From: Glaciecola sp964621345
Lineage (GTDB): Bacteria; Pseudomonadota; Gammaproteobacteria; Enterobacterales; Alteromonadaceae
Assembly (NCBI GenBank): GCA_964621345.1
Contig: CAZUON010000021.1
Coordinates: 1 to 50,436 of the forward strand
Length of the DNA stretch: 50,436 nt
Direction of reading: 5' to 3'
The position numbers and the translations under genes are program-made. How positions within the stretch are numbered: position 1 is the stretch's first letter; every line of letters starts with the position of its first letter. A model generated the notes under the pieces. That model searched no databases and was not told where the DNA came from. It saw only the letters and a list, made by a program, of their open reading frames with translations. Of the stretch, positions 17,044 to 25,817 are shown piece after piece.

Positions 17044-19143
17044 ATGCAATTAGCGTCTTATTTTCAACGAGTTGATAAAAATCAGTTCAAAAATTTTGCT
17101 TCCGGCCTTGGTGCTCCTATTGTAGTACTGGCCCTTATGGGCATGGTGATTCTGCCTATGCCAGCAGTACTTTTAGATGTTCTATTTTCTTTCAATATCG
17201 CACTTTCACTGGTCATTATTTTAGTGTGTGTATTTACAGCACGCCCTATCGATTTTGGTATTTTTCCTCTGGTGTTATTGGTGGCAACCGTATTGCGTTT
17301 AGCGCTAAACGTAGCATCTACACGTGTTGTATTGCTTGAGGGACATGAAGGCGGAGACGCAGCAGGTAAAGTCATCCAAGCCTTTGGTGAGGTCGTTATT
17401 GGCGGCAATTACGCAGTAGGTGTGGTGGTCTTTGCTATTTTGCTAATAATTAACTTTAAAGTTGTTACCGCAGGTGCCGGGCGTATATCAGAAGTAAATG
17501 CCCGTTTTACCCTCGACGCAATGCCCGGTAAACAGATGGCCATCGACGCCGATTTAAATGCCGGTTATATCGACCAAGACCAAGCACGAAAGCGCCGCGA
17601 AGAAATTACCGCAGAAGCTGACTTTTACGGTTCTATGGATGGTGCGTCAAAATTTGTGAAAGGGGATGCAGTTGCCGGATTGTTCATTATGATGATCAAT
17701 ATTGTAGGCGGCTTATTCATTGGTATGTATCAACATAATTTAGCCTTTGACAACGCAATGGAAGTCTACACCATGCTAACCATTGGTGATGGCCTAGTTG
17801 CACAAATCCCCTCATTACTGTTGTCGGTAGCTACCGCGATTATTGTAACACGCGAAAATGACACACAGGAAATGGGCACTGAAATTCAAGAGCAGTTGTC
17901 TAACAAGCAAGCCTTATACATTACCGCGGCCATCCTGTTCATTATGGGTATTGTTCCTGGCATGCCACATTTTGCCTTTTTATCTTTTGCCGCAATAGTT
18001 GCCGGCTACGCATATTTTAGAGAATACAATCGCAAAAAATTATTAGCAGAGGCTCAAAAAGTCGAGGCATTACCAGATAACACCACCGCTATGAAAGAAG
18101 TGAAAGAGCTAGGGTGGGATGACGTACAACAAGTCGATATTATTGGCCTCGAAGTCGGCTATAGACTTATTCCCTTGGTCGATAAATCTCAAGGCGGCGA
18201 ATTACTGACTCGTATAAAAGGAGTGCGTAAAAAGCTTTCTCAAGAACTTGGCTTTTTAGTGCCTCCGGTACATATTCGCGATAATTTAGACTTTTCGCCT
18301 AATGCTTATACCATTTCCATGCTGGGAGTAAGTGTGGGCGATGCCGAAGTTACTCACGACAGTGAGCTGGCGATAAACCCCGGTCAGGTTTTTGGCACCT
18401 TAGAAGGAACCGCTACCACCGACCCTGCCTTTGGGTTAGAAGCGGTTTGGATTAAAGCTAGTCAGCGCGATCATGCGCAAACCTTAGGTTATACCGTTGT
18501 TGATTCGGCCACCGTCATTGCCACGCATTTGAGTCAATTACTCACCACCCACGCCCATCAATTATTAGGTCATGAAGAAGTTCAGCAGCTACTCGATATG
18601 CTGGAAAAAACTCATCCGAAATTAGTGGAAGGTCTGGTTCCCGATATTTTGCCCTTAAGTACGGTTGTTAAGGTTTTACAAACACTCTTATTTGAAGGCG
18701 TGCCGATTAGAGACATGCGAACAATAGTGCAAACCCTTGCTGAATATGGTCCGAAGAGCCAAGACCCAGATGTACTGGTATCTGCTTTGCGCATCGCCCT
18801 TAAGCGTTTGATAGTTCAAGAAATAACCAATGGTGCTGCCGAAATCCCTGTTATTACTTTGGCTCCTGATTTGGAACAGATGTTGCATAAGTCACTTCAA
18901 GCAGGTGGAGAAGATGGCGCTGGCATAGAACCAGGCCTTGCTGAGAAGCTACAAGATTCGCTTAGCCAAGCACATCAACAACAAGAGATAGCAGGTGAGC
19001 CTGCGGTGCTCTTAACATCGGGAATGCTGCGCCCTGTGTTATCTAAATTTTTAAAACAAGCAGTTAGCGGATTACATGTGTTGTCGTATCAAGAAATCCC
19101 AGACGACAAACAAATAAAAATTGTGTCATCGGTGGGTCAATAA
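17044..19143 (+). CDS. flhA: Flagellar export gate protein FlhA
   Basis: FlhA is the nonameric export-gate subunit that couples proton flow to secretion and docks chaperone-substrate complexes. The product is 699 residues: eight membrane segments in the first ~310 residues, the FHIPEP-family cytoplasmic loop (GRISEVNARFTLDAMPGKQM then AGYIDQDQARKRREEI), and a C-terminal soluble domain of about 350 residues ending KIVSSVGQ. ATG 17044 gives the family N-terminus but has no strong ribosome-binding site. flhF follows after 32 bases. Confidence 0.97.
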   Translation: MQLASYFQRVDKNQFKNFASGLGAPIVVLALMGMVILPMPAVLLDVLFSFNIALSLVIILVCVFTARPIDFGIFPLVLLVATVLRLALNVASTRVVLLEGHEGGDAAGKVIQAFGEVVIGGNYAVGVVVFAILLIINFKVVTAGAGRISEVNARFTLDAMPGKQMAIDADLNAGYIDQDQARKRREEITAEADFYGSMDGASKFVKGDAVAGLFIMMINIVGGLFIGMYQHNLAFDNAMEVYTMLTIGDGLVAQIPSLLLSVATAIIVTRENDTQEMGTEIQEQLSNKQALYITAAILFIMGIVPGMPHFAFLSFAAIVAGYAYFREYNRKKLLAEAQKVEALPDNTTAMKEVKELGWDDVQQVDIIGLEVGYRLIPLVDKSQGGELLTRIKGVRKKLSQELGFLVPPVHIRDNLDFSPNAYTISMLGVSVGDAEVTHDSELAINPGQVFGTLEGTATTDPAFGLEAVWIKASQRDHAQTLGYTVVDSATVIATHLSQLLTTHAHQLLGHEEVQQLLDMLEKTHPKLVEGLVPDILPLSTVVKVLQTLLFEGVPIRDMRTIVQTLAEYGPKSQDPDVLVSALRIALKRLIVQEITNGAAEIPVITLAPDLEQMLHKSLQAGGEDGAGIEPGLAEKLQDSLSQAHQQQEIAGEPAVLLTSGMLRPVLSKFLKQAVSGLHVLSYQEIPDDKQIKIVSSVGQ

Positions 19144-19175
19144 ACTGACACGCGCTCAACACTAAAGAGGAAGTT

Positions 19176-20576
19176 ATGAAGATTAGACGTTTTTTTGGCA
19201 AAGACATGCGCGAAGCCCTCAAGCAAGTAAAAGATGAGCTCGGTGGAGACGCGGTTATCATGTCTAATAAAAAGGTGTCAGGTGGCGTTGAGCTAGTTGC
19301 AGCCGTAGATCCAGCACCAGTGCCGTCAGCCGCTAGCGCCCAGAGTCAAGATGAACAAGTAAATGTTAAACCGGCTAAACGGGCACCTACTTTAAGTGAA
19401 GTGATTGGTGATGATATTCCAGATAGTTTACAAGCTCTACTTGAAAAGCAGCAAAGCAATATCAGCAAACAGCAAACGCATCAGCAAAGTGCATATAGTT
19501 CGCAGCATAAGCAAAATGCTCAAGCTAAAGTTGATGCGCGCAGTGATGATTCGATGGTGCGCTCGCCTGCATTTAGCCAAAGCAACGACAACGATTTGAG
19601 TATCGAAAACTCACAAGCTGCCAGCCTAACACCGCCTCCGAGTGTACTAGAGCCAGATCAAATGGATACTATTCGAGCTGAGCTTGAATCGATTAAAAAT
19701 GTATTGAAGTTCCAGGTATCAGAACTTGCTGATGAGCGCAAAAAACGTCACAACCCTACCCATCATTATTTGCATGAGCAATTAATTGGTATGGGAGTAA
19801 GCGCACAGTTAGCACGTCAGTTCATAGACTTTTTGCCGCACAACGTGGATGAAAAACAAGGCTGGAAATACCTTCTTAATCTGCTTTCAAATCGTTTACA
19901 TGTTGGTGGCAACGACATTTTAAATCAATCGGGTGTGGTTGCTTTAGTGGGGCCAACAGGCACCGGTAAAACCACAACGTTAGCTAAACTTGCCGCCAAA
20001 TACGCACAAAAGTATGGTGCCGACCAAGTAGCTATGGTCACTATCGACACCTATCGGATTGCGGCCTTTGAACAATTAGCTACTTATGGTCGCATTATTG
20101 GTTGTAGCGTTAAAAAAGCGCAAAGCGCCGAAGAACTCAATCAACTTTTGTATCAAATGCGCAATAAAAAATTAGTACTGATTGATACCGCAGGTTTCAG
20201 TCAGCGAGACGCACGCCTAATTGAACAGCTCAATGAATATGAGACAGGCTTGTCGGTCAATATTCGCAAGTATTTAGTATTGCCTGCAGGCGCACAGTAT
20301 CAGGTGCTTAACCAAACAGTTAAAGCCTATCACTCCACTGAGGTACAAGGCTGTATTTTCACTAAACTCGACGAATGTTACAGCTTGGGCGAAGCATTAA
20401 GTGTCATCATCGAAAACGATTTAGCCCTTAGTTACGTCACCGACGGACAGCGTGTACCAGAAGATATCAAACTTGCAGACTCGGCCAATTTGACCTTAGT
20501 TGCAGCCAAGCTTTACAAAAAGTATGGCTTGCCAATGCTAAGTCAGGAGCCCGCTGCTAACGCTGGTGGCTTATGA
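19176..20576 (+). CDS. flhF: Flagellar polar-placement GTPase FlhF
   Basis: FlhF is an SRP-type GTPase that marks the pole for flagellum assembly. The product is 466 residues: N-terminal MKIRRFFGKDMREALKQVKD with basic character, a variable Gln/Ser-rich linker, and the NG domain with P-loop GPTGTGKTTTLAKLA (about residue 258), DTYRIAAFEQL, G3 motif DTAGFSQRD and G4-type TKLDE. Its stop overlaps the flhG start by 4 bases (ATGA), so the two are translationally coupled, as elsewhere. Confidence 0.97.
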   Translation: MKIRRFFGKDMREALKQVKDELGGDAVIMSNKKVSGGVELVAAVDPAPVPSAASAQSQDEQVNVKPAKRAPTLSEVIGDDIPDSLQALLEKQQSNISKQQTHQQSAYSSQHKQNAQAKVDARSDDSMVRSPAFSQSNDNDLSIENSQAASLTPPPSVLEPDQMDTIRAELESIKNVLKFQVSELADERKKRHNPTHHYLHEQLIGMGVSAQLARQFIDFLPHNVDEKQGWKYLLNLLSNRLHVGGNDILNQSGVVALVGPTGTGKTTTLAKLAAKYAQKYGADQVAMVTIDTYRIAAFEQLATYGRIIGCSVKKAQSAEELNQLLYQMRNKKLVLIDTAGFSQRDARLIEQLNEYETGLSVNIRKYLVLPAGAQYQVLNQTVKAYHSTEVQGCIFTKLDECYSLGEALSVIIENDLALSYVTDGQRVPEDIKLADSANLTLVAAKLYKKYGLPMLSQEPAANAGGL

Positions 20577-21424
20577 TTATCGATCAAGCAAGTAGTTTAA
20601 GAACTATGAATCAAAACAAACAAATAAAAGTGGTCGCCGTAACGGGCGGTAAAGGCGGAGTCGGTAAGACTAATCTTACGCTTAATTTAGCAGTGTCAGC
20701 GGCTAAGCAAGGCCAAAGGGTAATGGTACTCGATGCCGACTTAGGCTTAGCCAATGTTGATGTGATGCTAGGACTACGGGTCGACAAAAACCTCTCTCAT
20801 GTGCTCTCAGGAGACTGCAGTTTAGATGAGGTATTAGTAACTGGTCCTTATGGAATCAAAATAGCACCAGCAACATCGGGTACAAAATCGATGGCAGAGC
20901 TAGGGGTGCATGAGCATGCTGGGTTAATTCGTGCGTTTAGCGAATTACAGACGCCCATCGACATGATGTTAGTAGATACCGCAGCGGGCATTTCAGACAT
21001 GGTGGTGAGTTTCTCACGCGCTGCACAAGATGTTGTGATGGTGGTGTGCGATGAACCCACCTCCTTAACCGACGCCTATGCTCTCATTAAAATATTAAAC
21101 AGGGAGCACGGTGTATTTCGATTCAAAATAGTCGCAAACATGGTGCGTTCAGAACGCGAGGGGCGAGAGCTCTTTAGTAAGTTATCGAAGGTCACGGGCA
21201 GGTTCTTAGATGTCGCGCTTGAACTGGTGAGTATTGTTCCCTTTGATGAAAACGTAAGAAAAGCGATCAGAAAGCAAACTGCAGTAGTTGATGCTTTTCC
21301 TGGGTCACCCGCCTCTAAAGCGATTTCGAAGCTGGCAGAGCGTGTGATGACATGGCCCATTCCGACACAAGCAGGCGGACACTTAGAGTTTTTCATTGAA
21401 AACCTCGTGTCTTTGCATGAGTAG
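20573..21424 (+). CDS. flhG: Flagellar number regulator FlhG (FleN), MinD-like ATPase
   Basis: FlhG limits flagellar number by stimulating FlhF GTPase and restraining the master regulator FlrA. The product is 283 residues: a short N-terminal region (SSLRTMNQNKQIKV) before a deviant Walker A motif GGKGGVGKTN, LDADLGLANVDVMLGL, and DTAAGISDMVVSFSRAA. The N-terminal residues upstream of the Walker box correspond to the activator helix that contacts FlhF in homologues. The gene lies between flhF and fliA, the normal order. Confidence 0.96.
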   Translation: MIIDQASSLRTMNQNKQIKVVAVTGGKGGVGKTNLTLNLAVSAAKQGQRVMVLDADLGLANVDVMLGLRVDKNLSHVLSGDCSLDEVLVTGPYGIKIAPATSGTKSMAELGVHEHAGLIRAFSELQTPIDMMLVDTAAGISDMVVSFSRAAQDVVMVVCDEPTSLTDAYALIKILNREHGVFRFKIVANMVRSEREGRELFSKLSKVTGRFLDVALELVSIVPFDENVRKAIRKQTAVVDAFPGSPASKAISKLAERVMTWPIPTQAGGHLEFFIENLVSLHE

Positions 21425-21433
21425 GTAAACAGA

Positions 21434-22165
21434 GTGAGTAATAAAGTGACAGTATATCAACAGCAAATAGACAAAAACCAATTGGTTGAGCGGCACGCCC
21501 CACTGGTCAAAAGAATTGCACATCACTTGATGGCAAGGTTACCGGCAAGCGTGTTGATTGATGATCTGATCCAGTCGGGAATGATAGGCCTACTCGAGGC
21601 GGCTAGAAATTTTGATGGCACCAAAGGAGCCAGTTTTGAAACCTTTGCCGGCATACGCATAAGAGGCGCAATGCTGGATGAAATTCGCAAAGGCGACTGG
21701 ACACCACGCTCGGTGCATAAGAACTCTCGTGCTATTACCGAAGCAATCAACCTAGTTGAACGCGAAACGGGGAGAGATGCTAGAGACACAGAAGTCGCCG
21801 AGATTATGAATGTGTCGGTACAGGAATATCACCAGATGCTCAATGAGGTAAATGCCGGAAAACTGGTAGGAATTGAGGATTTAGGAGTCAGCGAAGACGT
21901 CTTAACAAACGAAGAAAGTAAAGGCGCAGACAAACCTTTTGAAGAAATGATGCAAGGATCATTTCAGAAAGCGCTCGCGCGGGCGATAACTACATTACCA
22001 GAGCGTGAAGCGATCGTGCTGTCTTTGTATTACGACGAAGAGTTAAACCTACGTGAAATTGGCGAAGTCCTTGAAGTCAGTGAGTCTAGGGTGAGTCAAA
22101 TTCATAGTCAGGCGATGCTCAAACTTAAAGCGAAGATGCAATCTTGGCGGACGGTTGAAAAATAA
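21434..22165 (+). CDS. fliA: Flagellar sigma factor FliA (sigma-28)
   Basis: FliA directs transcription of late flagellar and chemotaxis genes and is held by FlgM until the hook is finished. The product is 243 residues: region 1.2/2 (HAPLVKRIAHHLMARLP; DLIQSGMIGLLEAARNFD; GASFETFAGIRIRGAMLDEI), region 3, and region 4 with LPEREAIVLSLYYDEELNLR and the HTH ESRVSQIHSQAML. GTG start, 9 bases after flhG. Confidence 0.97.
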   Translation: MSNKVTVYQQQIDKNQLVERHAPLVKRIAHHLMARLPASVLIDDLIQSGMIGLLEAARNFDGTKGASFETFAGIRIRGAMLDEIRKGDWTPRSVHKNSRAITEAINLVERETGRDARDTEVAEIMNVSVQEYHQMLNEVNAGKLVGIEDLGVSEDVLTNEESKGADKPFEEMMQGSFQKALARAITTLPEREAIVLSLYYDEELNLREIGEVLEVSESRVSQIHSQAMLKLKAKMQSWRTVEK

Positions 22166-22213
22166 AATTTTGTTTTAATCACAGCACGAACACATTTGTG
22201 CAATAAAATTTCC

Positions 22214-22612
22214 ATGGCGGAGGTAGTTTTGGATAAGAATATGAAAATCCTGGTTGTTGATGACTTTTCAACAATGCGGCGAATCATTAAGAACTTGCTG
22301 AAAGACTTGGGTTTTACCAATGTCCAAGAAGCAGACGATGGTAACACTGCGTTACCGATGTTGAATCAAGGCGATTTTGACTTTGTAGTCACCGACTGGA
22401 ACATGCCGGGTATGCAAGGTATTGATTTGCTCAGAGCGATTCGTTCTGACGACCGTCTTAAGCACTTACCAGTGTTGATGGTAACAGCTGAGGCGAAAAA
22501 AGAGCAAATCGTTGCCGCTGCCCAAGCAGGGGTGAATGGTTACGTGGTAAAACCTTTTACCGCAGCGACGCTGAAAGAGAAGTTAGATAAGATCTTCGAA
22601 CGTTTAGGCTAA
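22214..22612 (+). CDS. cheY: Chemotaxis response regulator CheY
   Basis: CheY carries the phosphoryl signal from CheA to FliM. From ATG 22214 the product is 132 residues: KILVVDDFSTMRR acidic pocket, phospho-acceptor Asp61 in VVTDWNMPG, the switch Thr in VTAEAK and the Lys in VVKPFT. A strong GGAGGT (22219-22224) lies inside this start and would better serve TTG 22229, which gives a 127-residue protein; the ATG start gives a short extra N-terminus resembling some Vibrio CheY entries. Next gene is cheZ, 24 bases away. Confidence 0.96.
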   Translation: MAEVVLDKNMKILVVDDFSTMRRIIKNLLKDLGFTNVQEADDGNTALPMLNQGDFDFVVTDWNMPGMQGIDLLRAIRSDDRLKHLPVLMVTAEAKKEQIVAAAQAGVNGYVVKPFTAATLKEKLDKIFERLG

Positions 22613-22636
22613 TAACCGGTTAAGAGGTGACGTCTA

Positions 22637-23410
22637 ATGACGAATGAAGAATCATTAATTTCGCTAGAAGAAGCGAAGGCACTGGTCGCACATCTTGAGT
22701 CAGACGATATTGAGTCTGCCAATAATATTGTGCACAACATTACACTTAGAGAATCTACAGAGCTATTTTCAGATGTGGGTCGGCTTACTAGGCAATTGCA
22801 CGATTCTTTGCGCAATTTCCAATTAGATGAGCGCATTTCTAATCTTACCAAGACACAAATACCTGACGCTCAGTCTCGCCTAGAGTATGTGATTGAAGAA
22901 ACCGAGAAGGCAGCCAATTCGACCATGGATGCAGTAGAGCGCAGCATGCCCATTGCCGAAGCGCTAAATGGTCGTTTAACGACTGTGATGCCAGAGTGGA
23001 AAAAGCTGATGTCACGGCAAATTGAACTCGGAGAGTTTAAATCATTGTGTATCGATTTGGACACCTTACTCAGCGATGCGCATCAAGATTCGGCGACCTT
23101 AAATACCATGCTCAACGAAGTATTAATGGCCCAAGGTTATCAAGACTTGACCGGTCAAGTGATTCGTCGCGTGATTGAGCTGGTAAAAGATGTAGAAGAT
23201 AATTTAGTTGGCATGTTAGCCGCGTTCAGCGATGAGGATGGCAAAAAAGAACCCATCGAAAAAGGCGCAGATGAAGATAAGGCTCAACCTTCTCAGAAAA
23301 TTGGCGATAAGGTAAAAGCTGAAGGGCCAATTATTGATGCAGCAGAACGCGACGATGTAGTACACGGTCAAGATGATGTTGACGATCTGTTGTCTAGTTT
23401 AGGTTTTTAG
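22637..23410 (+). CDS. cheZ: CheY phosphatase CheZ
   Basis: CheZ removes phosphate from CheY. The product is 257 residues, mostly a long four-helix bundle. The catalytic segment is QDLTGQVIRRV with Asp170 and Gln174 in the positions of the known acid and catalytic glutamine. An acidic linker leads to the C-terminal CheY-binding peptide DDVDDLLSSLGF (residues 246-257). GAGGTGA precedes the ATG. It is 12 bases before cheA. Confidence 0.96.
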   Translation: MTNEESLISLEEAKALVAHLESDDIESANNIVHNITLRESTELFSDVGRLTRQLHDSLRNFQLDERISNLTKTQIPDAQSRLEYVIEETEKAANSTMDAVERSMPIAEALNGRLTTVMPEWKKLMSRQIELGEFKSLCIDLDTLLSDAHQDSATLNTMLNEVLMAQGYQDLTGQVIRRVIELVKDVEDNLVGMLAAFSDEDGKKEPIEKGADEDKAQPSQKIGDKVKAEGPIIDAAERDDVVHGQDDVDDLLSSLGF

Positions 23411-23422
23411 GGGAGCAAACGA

Positions 23423-25687
23423 ATGTCGTTTGAAGTTGACGAGGATATCTTGCAAGACTTTCTGGTGGAAGCCGGAGAAATCTTGGAGCAGTTACAAGAG
23501 CAACTCGTAGATTTAGAAAATAATCCAGAAGACTCTGATCTTTTGAATGCCATATTTCGCGGTTACCACACAGTAAAAGGTGGTGCTGGATTTCTCTCGT
23601 TAGCAGAGTTAGTTGATATATGCCATGGTGCAGAAAACGTTTTCGATATCATGCGAAACGGCCAACGCGCGCTTACCCCTGAATTGATGGATGTTATCTT
23701 GCAGGCTACCGACGTAGTCGTGGAGATGTTTGAGCAAGTGAAGGCTCGTGAGCCATTAACGGCGGCACCTGCACACTTAATTGAGCTTTTGCATAAATTA
23801 AGCAAGCCACAAACACCTGACGAAAAGATTTTTGACACCGACGCCAGCGATGAGCAGGTCGCCGCGGAGCCTGTGAGCGAAGCGCCAGCAGAAGAAGTGG
23901 CCGCGGCCGCAGAAGAACCTAGCTCACAGCAGCCTGAAGCGACCGCTACAGAAGCGGGTGATGCAAAAGAAAAGATTGAAGAAATTACCGAAGATGAATT
24001 TGAAGCGTTGTTAGATGAGTTACATGGCGGTTCACCCTCAAAAACCCCTAATGCTCCTAGTGCAGACACAGCGGCACAAAGTACTGATGCTAGCGGGTCA
24101 GATGGTGATATCAGCGACGATGAGTTTGAGGCTCTACTAGATGATTTGCACGGTAAGGGGAGCTTTAAAGCACAAAGTGAGACCACAAGTCCCAGCAGCA
24201 CACCAAGTGCAAGCTCAGACGATAGCAAAAGTGCTGGTGCAAGTGATGATGAAATCACAGACGCAGAATTTGAAGCACTATTAGACGATTTACACGGCTC
24301 GGGCAAAGCGCCTGTTGCAGCAAGCGCGCCAAAAGCAGAAACGGTAAAAGATACTAAACAAGACACACCAAGCGCAGCCGCGCCAGCAAGCACTGAAAAA
24401 CCAGCCGCGCCGAAACAGCCAGAGGCAGCAAAAGCCGCAGAGCCAGCAGCACCAAGCAAGGTAGCAAAGCCTGCTAGTAGTGGTGCCAAAGCACCGGCGA
24501 AAAAGTCAGATAAAGCAGCAGCTCCACAAGCCGAGACTACCGTAAGGGTAGATACCAAGCGCCTAGACCAAATCATGAATATGGTGGGTGAGTTAGTTCT
24601 CGTGCGTAACCGTTTACTGAGCTTAGGCATTAACAATGCCGATGAGAGCATGTCCAAGGCAATTGCAAATTTGGACGTGGTGACCGGCGATTTACAAGGT
24701 GCGGTCATGAAAACCCGCATGCAGCCTATTAAGAAAGTGTTTGGCCGTTTTCCTCGAGTTGTTCGAGATTTAGCTCGTACACTGAAAAAAGAAATTACCT
24801 TAGTCCTTGAAGGCGAAGAAACAGATTTAGATAAAAACTTGGTAGAGGCACTAGCCGATCCCTTAGTGCATTTGGTCAGAAACTCTGTTGACCACGGCAT
24901 TGAAATGCCGGCAGAGCGCGAAGCGTCGGGTAAACCAAGCATGGGTACCGTGCGCCTTGCCGCTTCACAAGAAGGTGATCATATACTTTTGACCATTGCC
25001 GATGATGGTAAAGGGATGGACGCTGAAAAATTGAAAGAGATTGCTGTTAGTCGCGGCGTGTTAGACGCAGACTCTGCCGCTCGCATGTCAGATGTTGAGG
25101 CCTTCAATCTTATTTTTGCGCCAGGCTTTTCTACCAAAACTGAAATTAGTGATATTTCAGGTCGTGGTGTGGGCATGGACGTGGTGAAAACCAAAATCAA
25201 TCAGCTTAATGGCTCGGTAAGTATTAATTCAGAGCTTGGCAAAGGCACTACTTTAGAAATTAAAGTGCCGCTCACTCTTGCTATTTTACCAACACTTATG
25301 ATTGTTGTGGGCGAACAAACCTTTGCTCTACCACTTGGTGCGGTCAACGAAATCATTAATATGGATTTACAGCGCACAAACACCGTGGACGGACAGCTAA
25401 CCATGATTGTTCGCTCAAAAGCTATTCCATTATTTTATTTGAATGATTGGCTTAATCCTATGCGTCCGATTGAGAGCAGAGCAACAGGACACGTCGTTGT
25501 AGTGCAAATCGGCACACAGCAAATTGGATTTGTGGTTGATTCATTAATTGGCCAAGAAGAAGTGGTTATCAAACCCTTAGATGCTCTATTGCAGGGAACT
25601 GCAGGTATGGCAGGGGCGACCATTACCTCAGACGGCGGCATCGCGTTAATTCTAGATATTCCTAATTTATTAAAACGTTACGCTTAG
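23423..25687 (+). CDS. cheA: Chemotaxis histidine kinase CheA with three linker repeats and no visible P2 domain
   Basis: CheA phosphorylates CheY in response to receptors. The product is 754 residues. P1/HPt occupies about 1-110 with phospho-His49 (GYHTVKGGAGFLS). Residues about 110-370 are low-complexity Ala/Pro/Glu sequence holding three copies of a 15-residue motif (188-202, 230-244, 278-292). P3 starts near 373 (RVDTKRLDQIMNMVGEL), then the P4 kinase with HLVRNSVDHGIEMP and DDGKGMD and GRGVGMDVV, then the CheW-like P5. I see no folded P2 CheY-binding domain. A terminator follows and cheB is not present. Confidence 0.96.
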   Translation: MSFEVDEDILQDFLVEAGEILEQLQEQLVDLENNPEDSDLLNAIFRGYHTVKGGAGFLSLAELVDICHGAENVFDIMRNGQRALTPELMDVILQATDVVVEMFEQVKAREPLTAAPAHLIELLHKLSKPQTPDEKIFDTDASDEQVAAEPVSEAPAEEVAAAAEEPSSQQPEATATEAGDAKEKIEEITEDEFEALLDELHGGSPSKTPNAPSADTAAQSTDASGSDGDISDDEFEALLDDLHGKGSFKAQSETTSPSSTPSASSDDSKSAGASDDEITDAEFEALLDDLHGSGKAPVAASAPKAETVKDTKQDTPSAAAPASTEKPAAPKQPEAAKAAEPAAPSKVAKPASSGAKAPAKKSDKAAAPQAETTVRVDTKRLDQIMNMVGELVLVRNRLLSLGINNADESMSKAIANLDVVTGDLQGAVMKTRMQPIKKVFGRFPRVVRDLARTLKKEITLVLEGEETDLDKNLVEALADPLVHLVRNSVDHGIEMPAEREASGKPSMGTVRLAASQEGDHILLTIADDGKGMDAEKLKEIAVSRGVLDADSAARMSDVEAFNLIFAPGFSTKTEISDISGRGVGMDVVKTKINQLNGSVSINSELGKGTTLEIKVPLTLAILPTLMIVVGEQTFALPLGAVNEIINMDLQRTNTVDGQLTMIVRSKAIPLFYLNDWLNPMRPIESRATGHVVVVQIGTQQIGFVVDSLIGQEEVVIKPLDALLQGTAGMAGATITSDGGIALILDIPNLLKRYA
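23984..24298 (+). repeat. Three-copy 15-residue motif in the CheA linker
   Basis: Copies at 23984-24028, 24110-24154 and 24254-24298 encode ITEDEFEALLDELHG, ISDDEFEALLDDLHG and ITDAEFEALLDDLHG. The codons differ between copies at many synonymous positions while the residues stay nearly fixed, showing selection on the peptide rather than recent DNA duplication. Spacing is 42 and 48 residues. Confidence 0.9.
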
Positions 25688-25714
25688 CCATTTTATTTAA
25701 GAAGCGTTGAATTT

Positions 25715-25746
25715 AAAAAGTCGCATTTAATAGATGCGACTTTTTT
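25715..25746 (+). terminator. Rho-independent terminator after cheA
   Basis: AAAAAGTCGCAT (25715-25726) pairs perfectly with ATGCGACTTTTT (25734-25745) around a 7-base loop, with a T-run on the 3' side. It separates cheA from parC at the place where cheB usually lies. Confidence 0.9.
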
Positions 25747-25778
25747 GTGTAATTGAGCACGGATTTTGCTTACACAAA
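25744..25778. repeat. 9-bp inverted repeat in the parC leader
   Basis: TTTGTGTAA (25744-25752) and TTACACAAA (25770-25778) are perfect reverse complements 17 bases apart. The left arm overlaps the terminator T-run. It is 39 bases before parC and could be an operator. Confidence 0.5.
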
Positions 25779-25817
25779 GACAAGACTAAAAAAAATGAAA
25801 ATGCGCAGTAACGTTGT

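Noticed and set aside
23563..24942. 459-codon open frame on the minus strand opposite cheA
   Set aside because: It is a shadow caused by the Ala/Glu-rich linker codons of cheA; the product is Ser/Ala/Leu low complexity with no domain or ribosome site.
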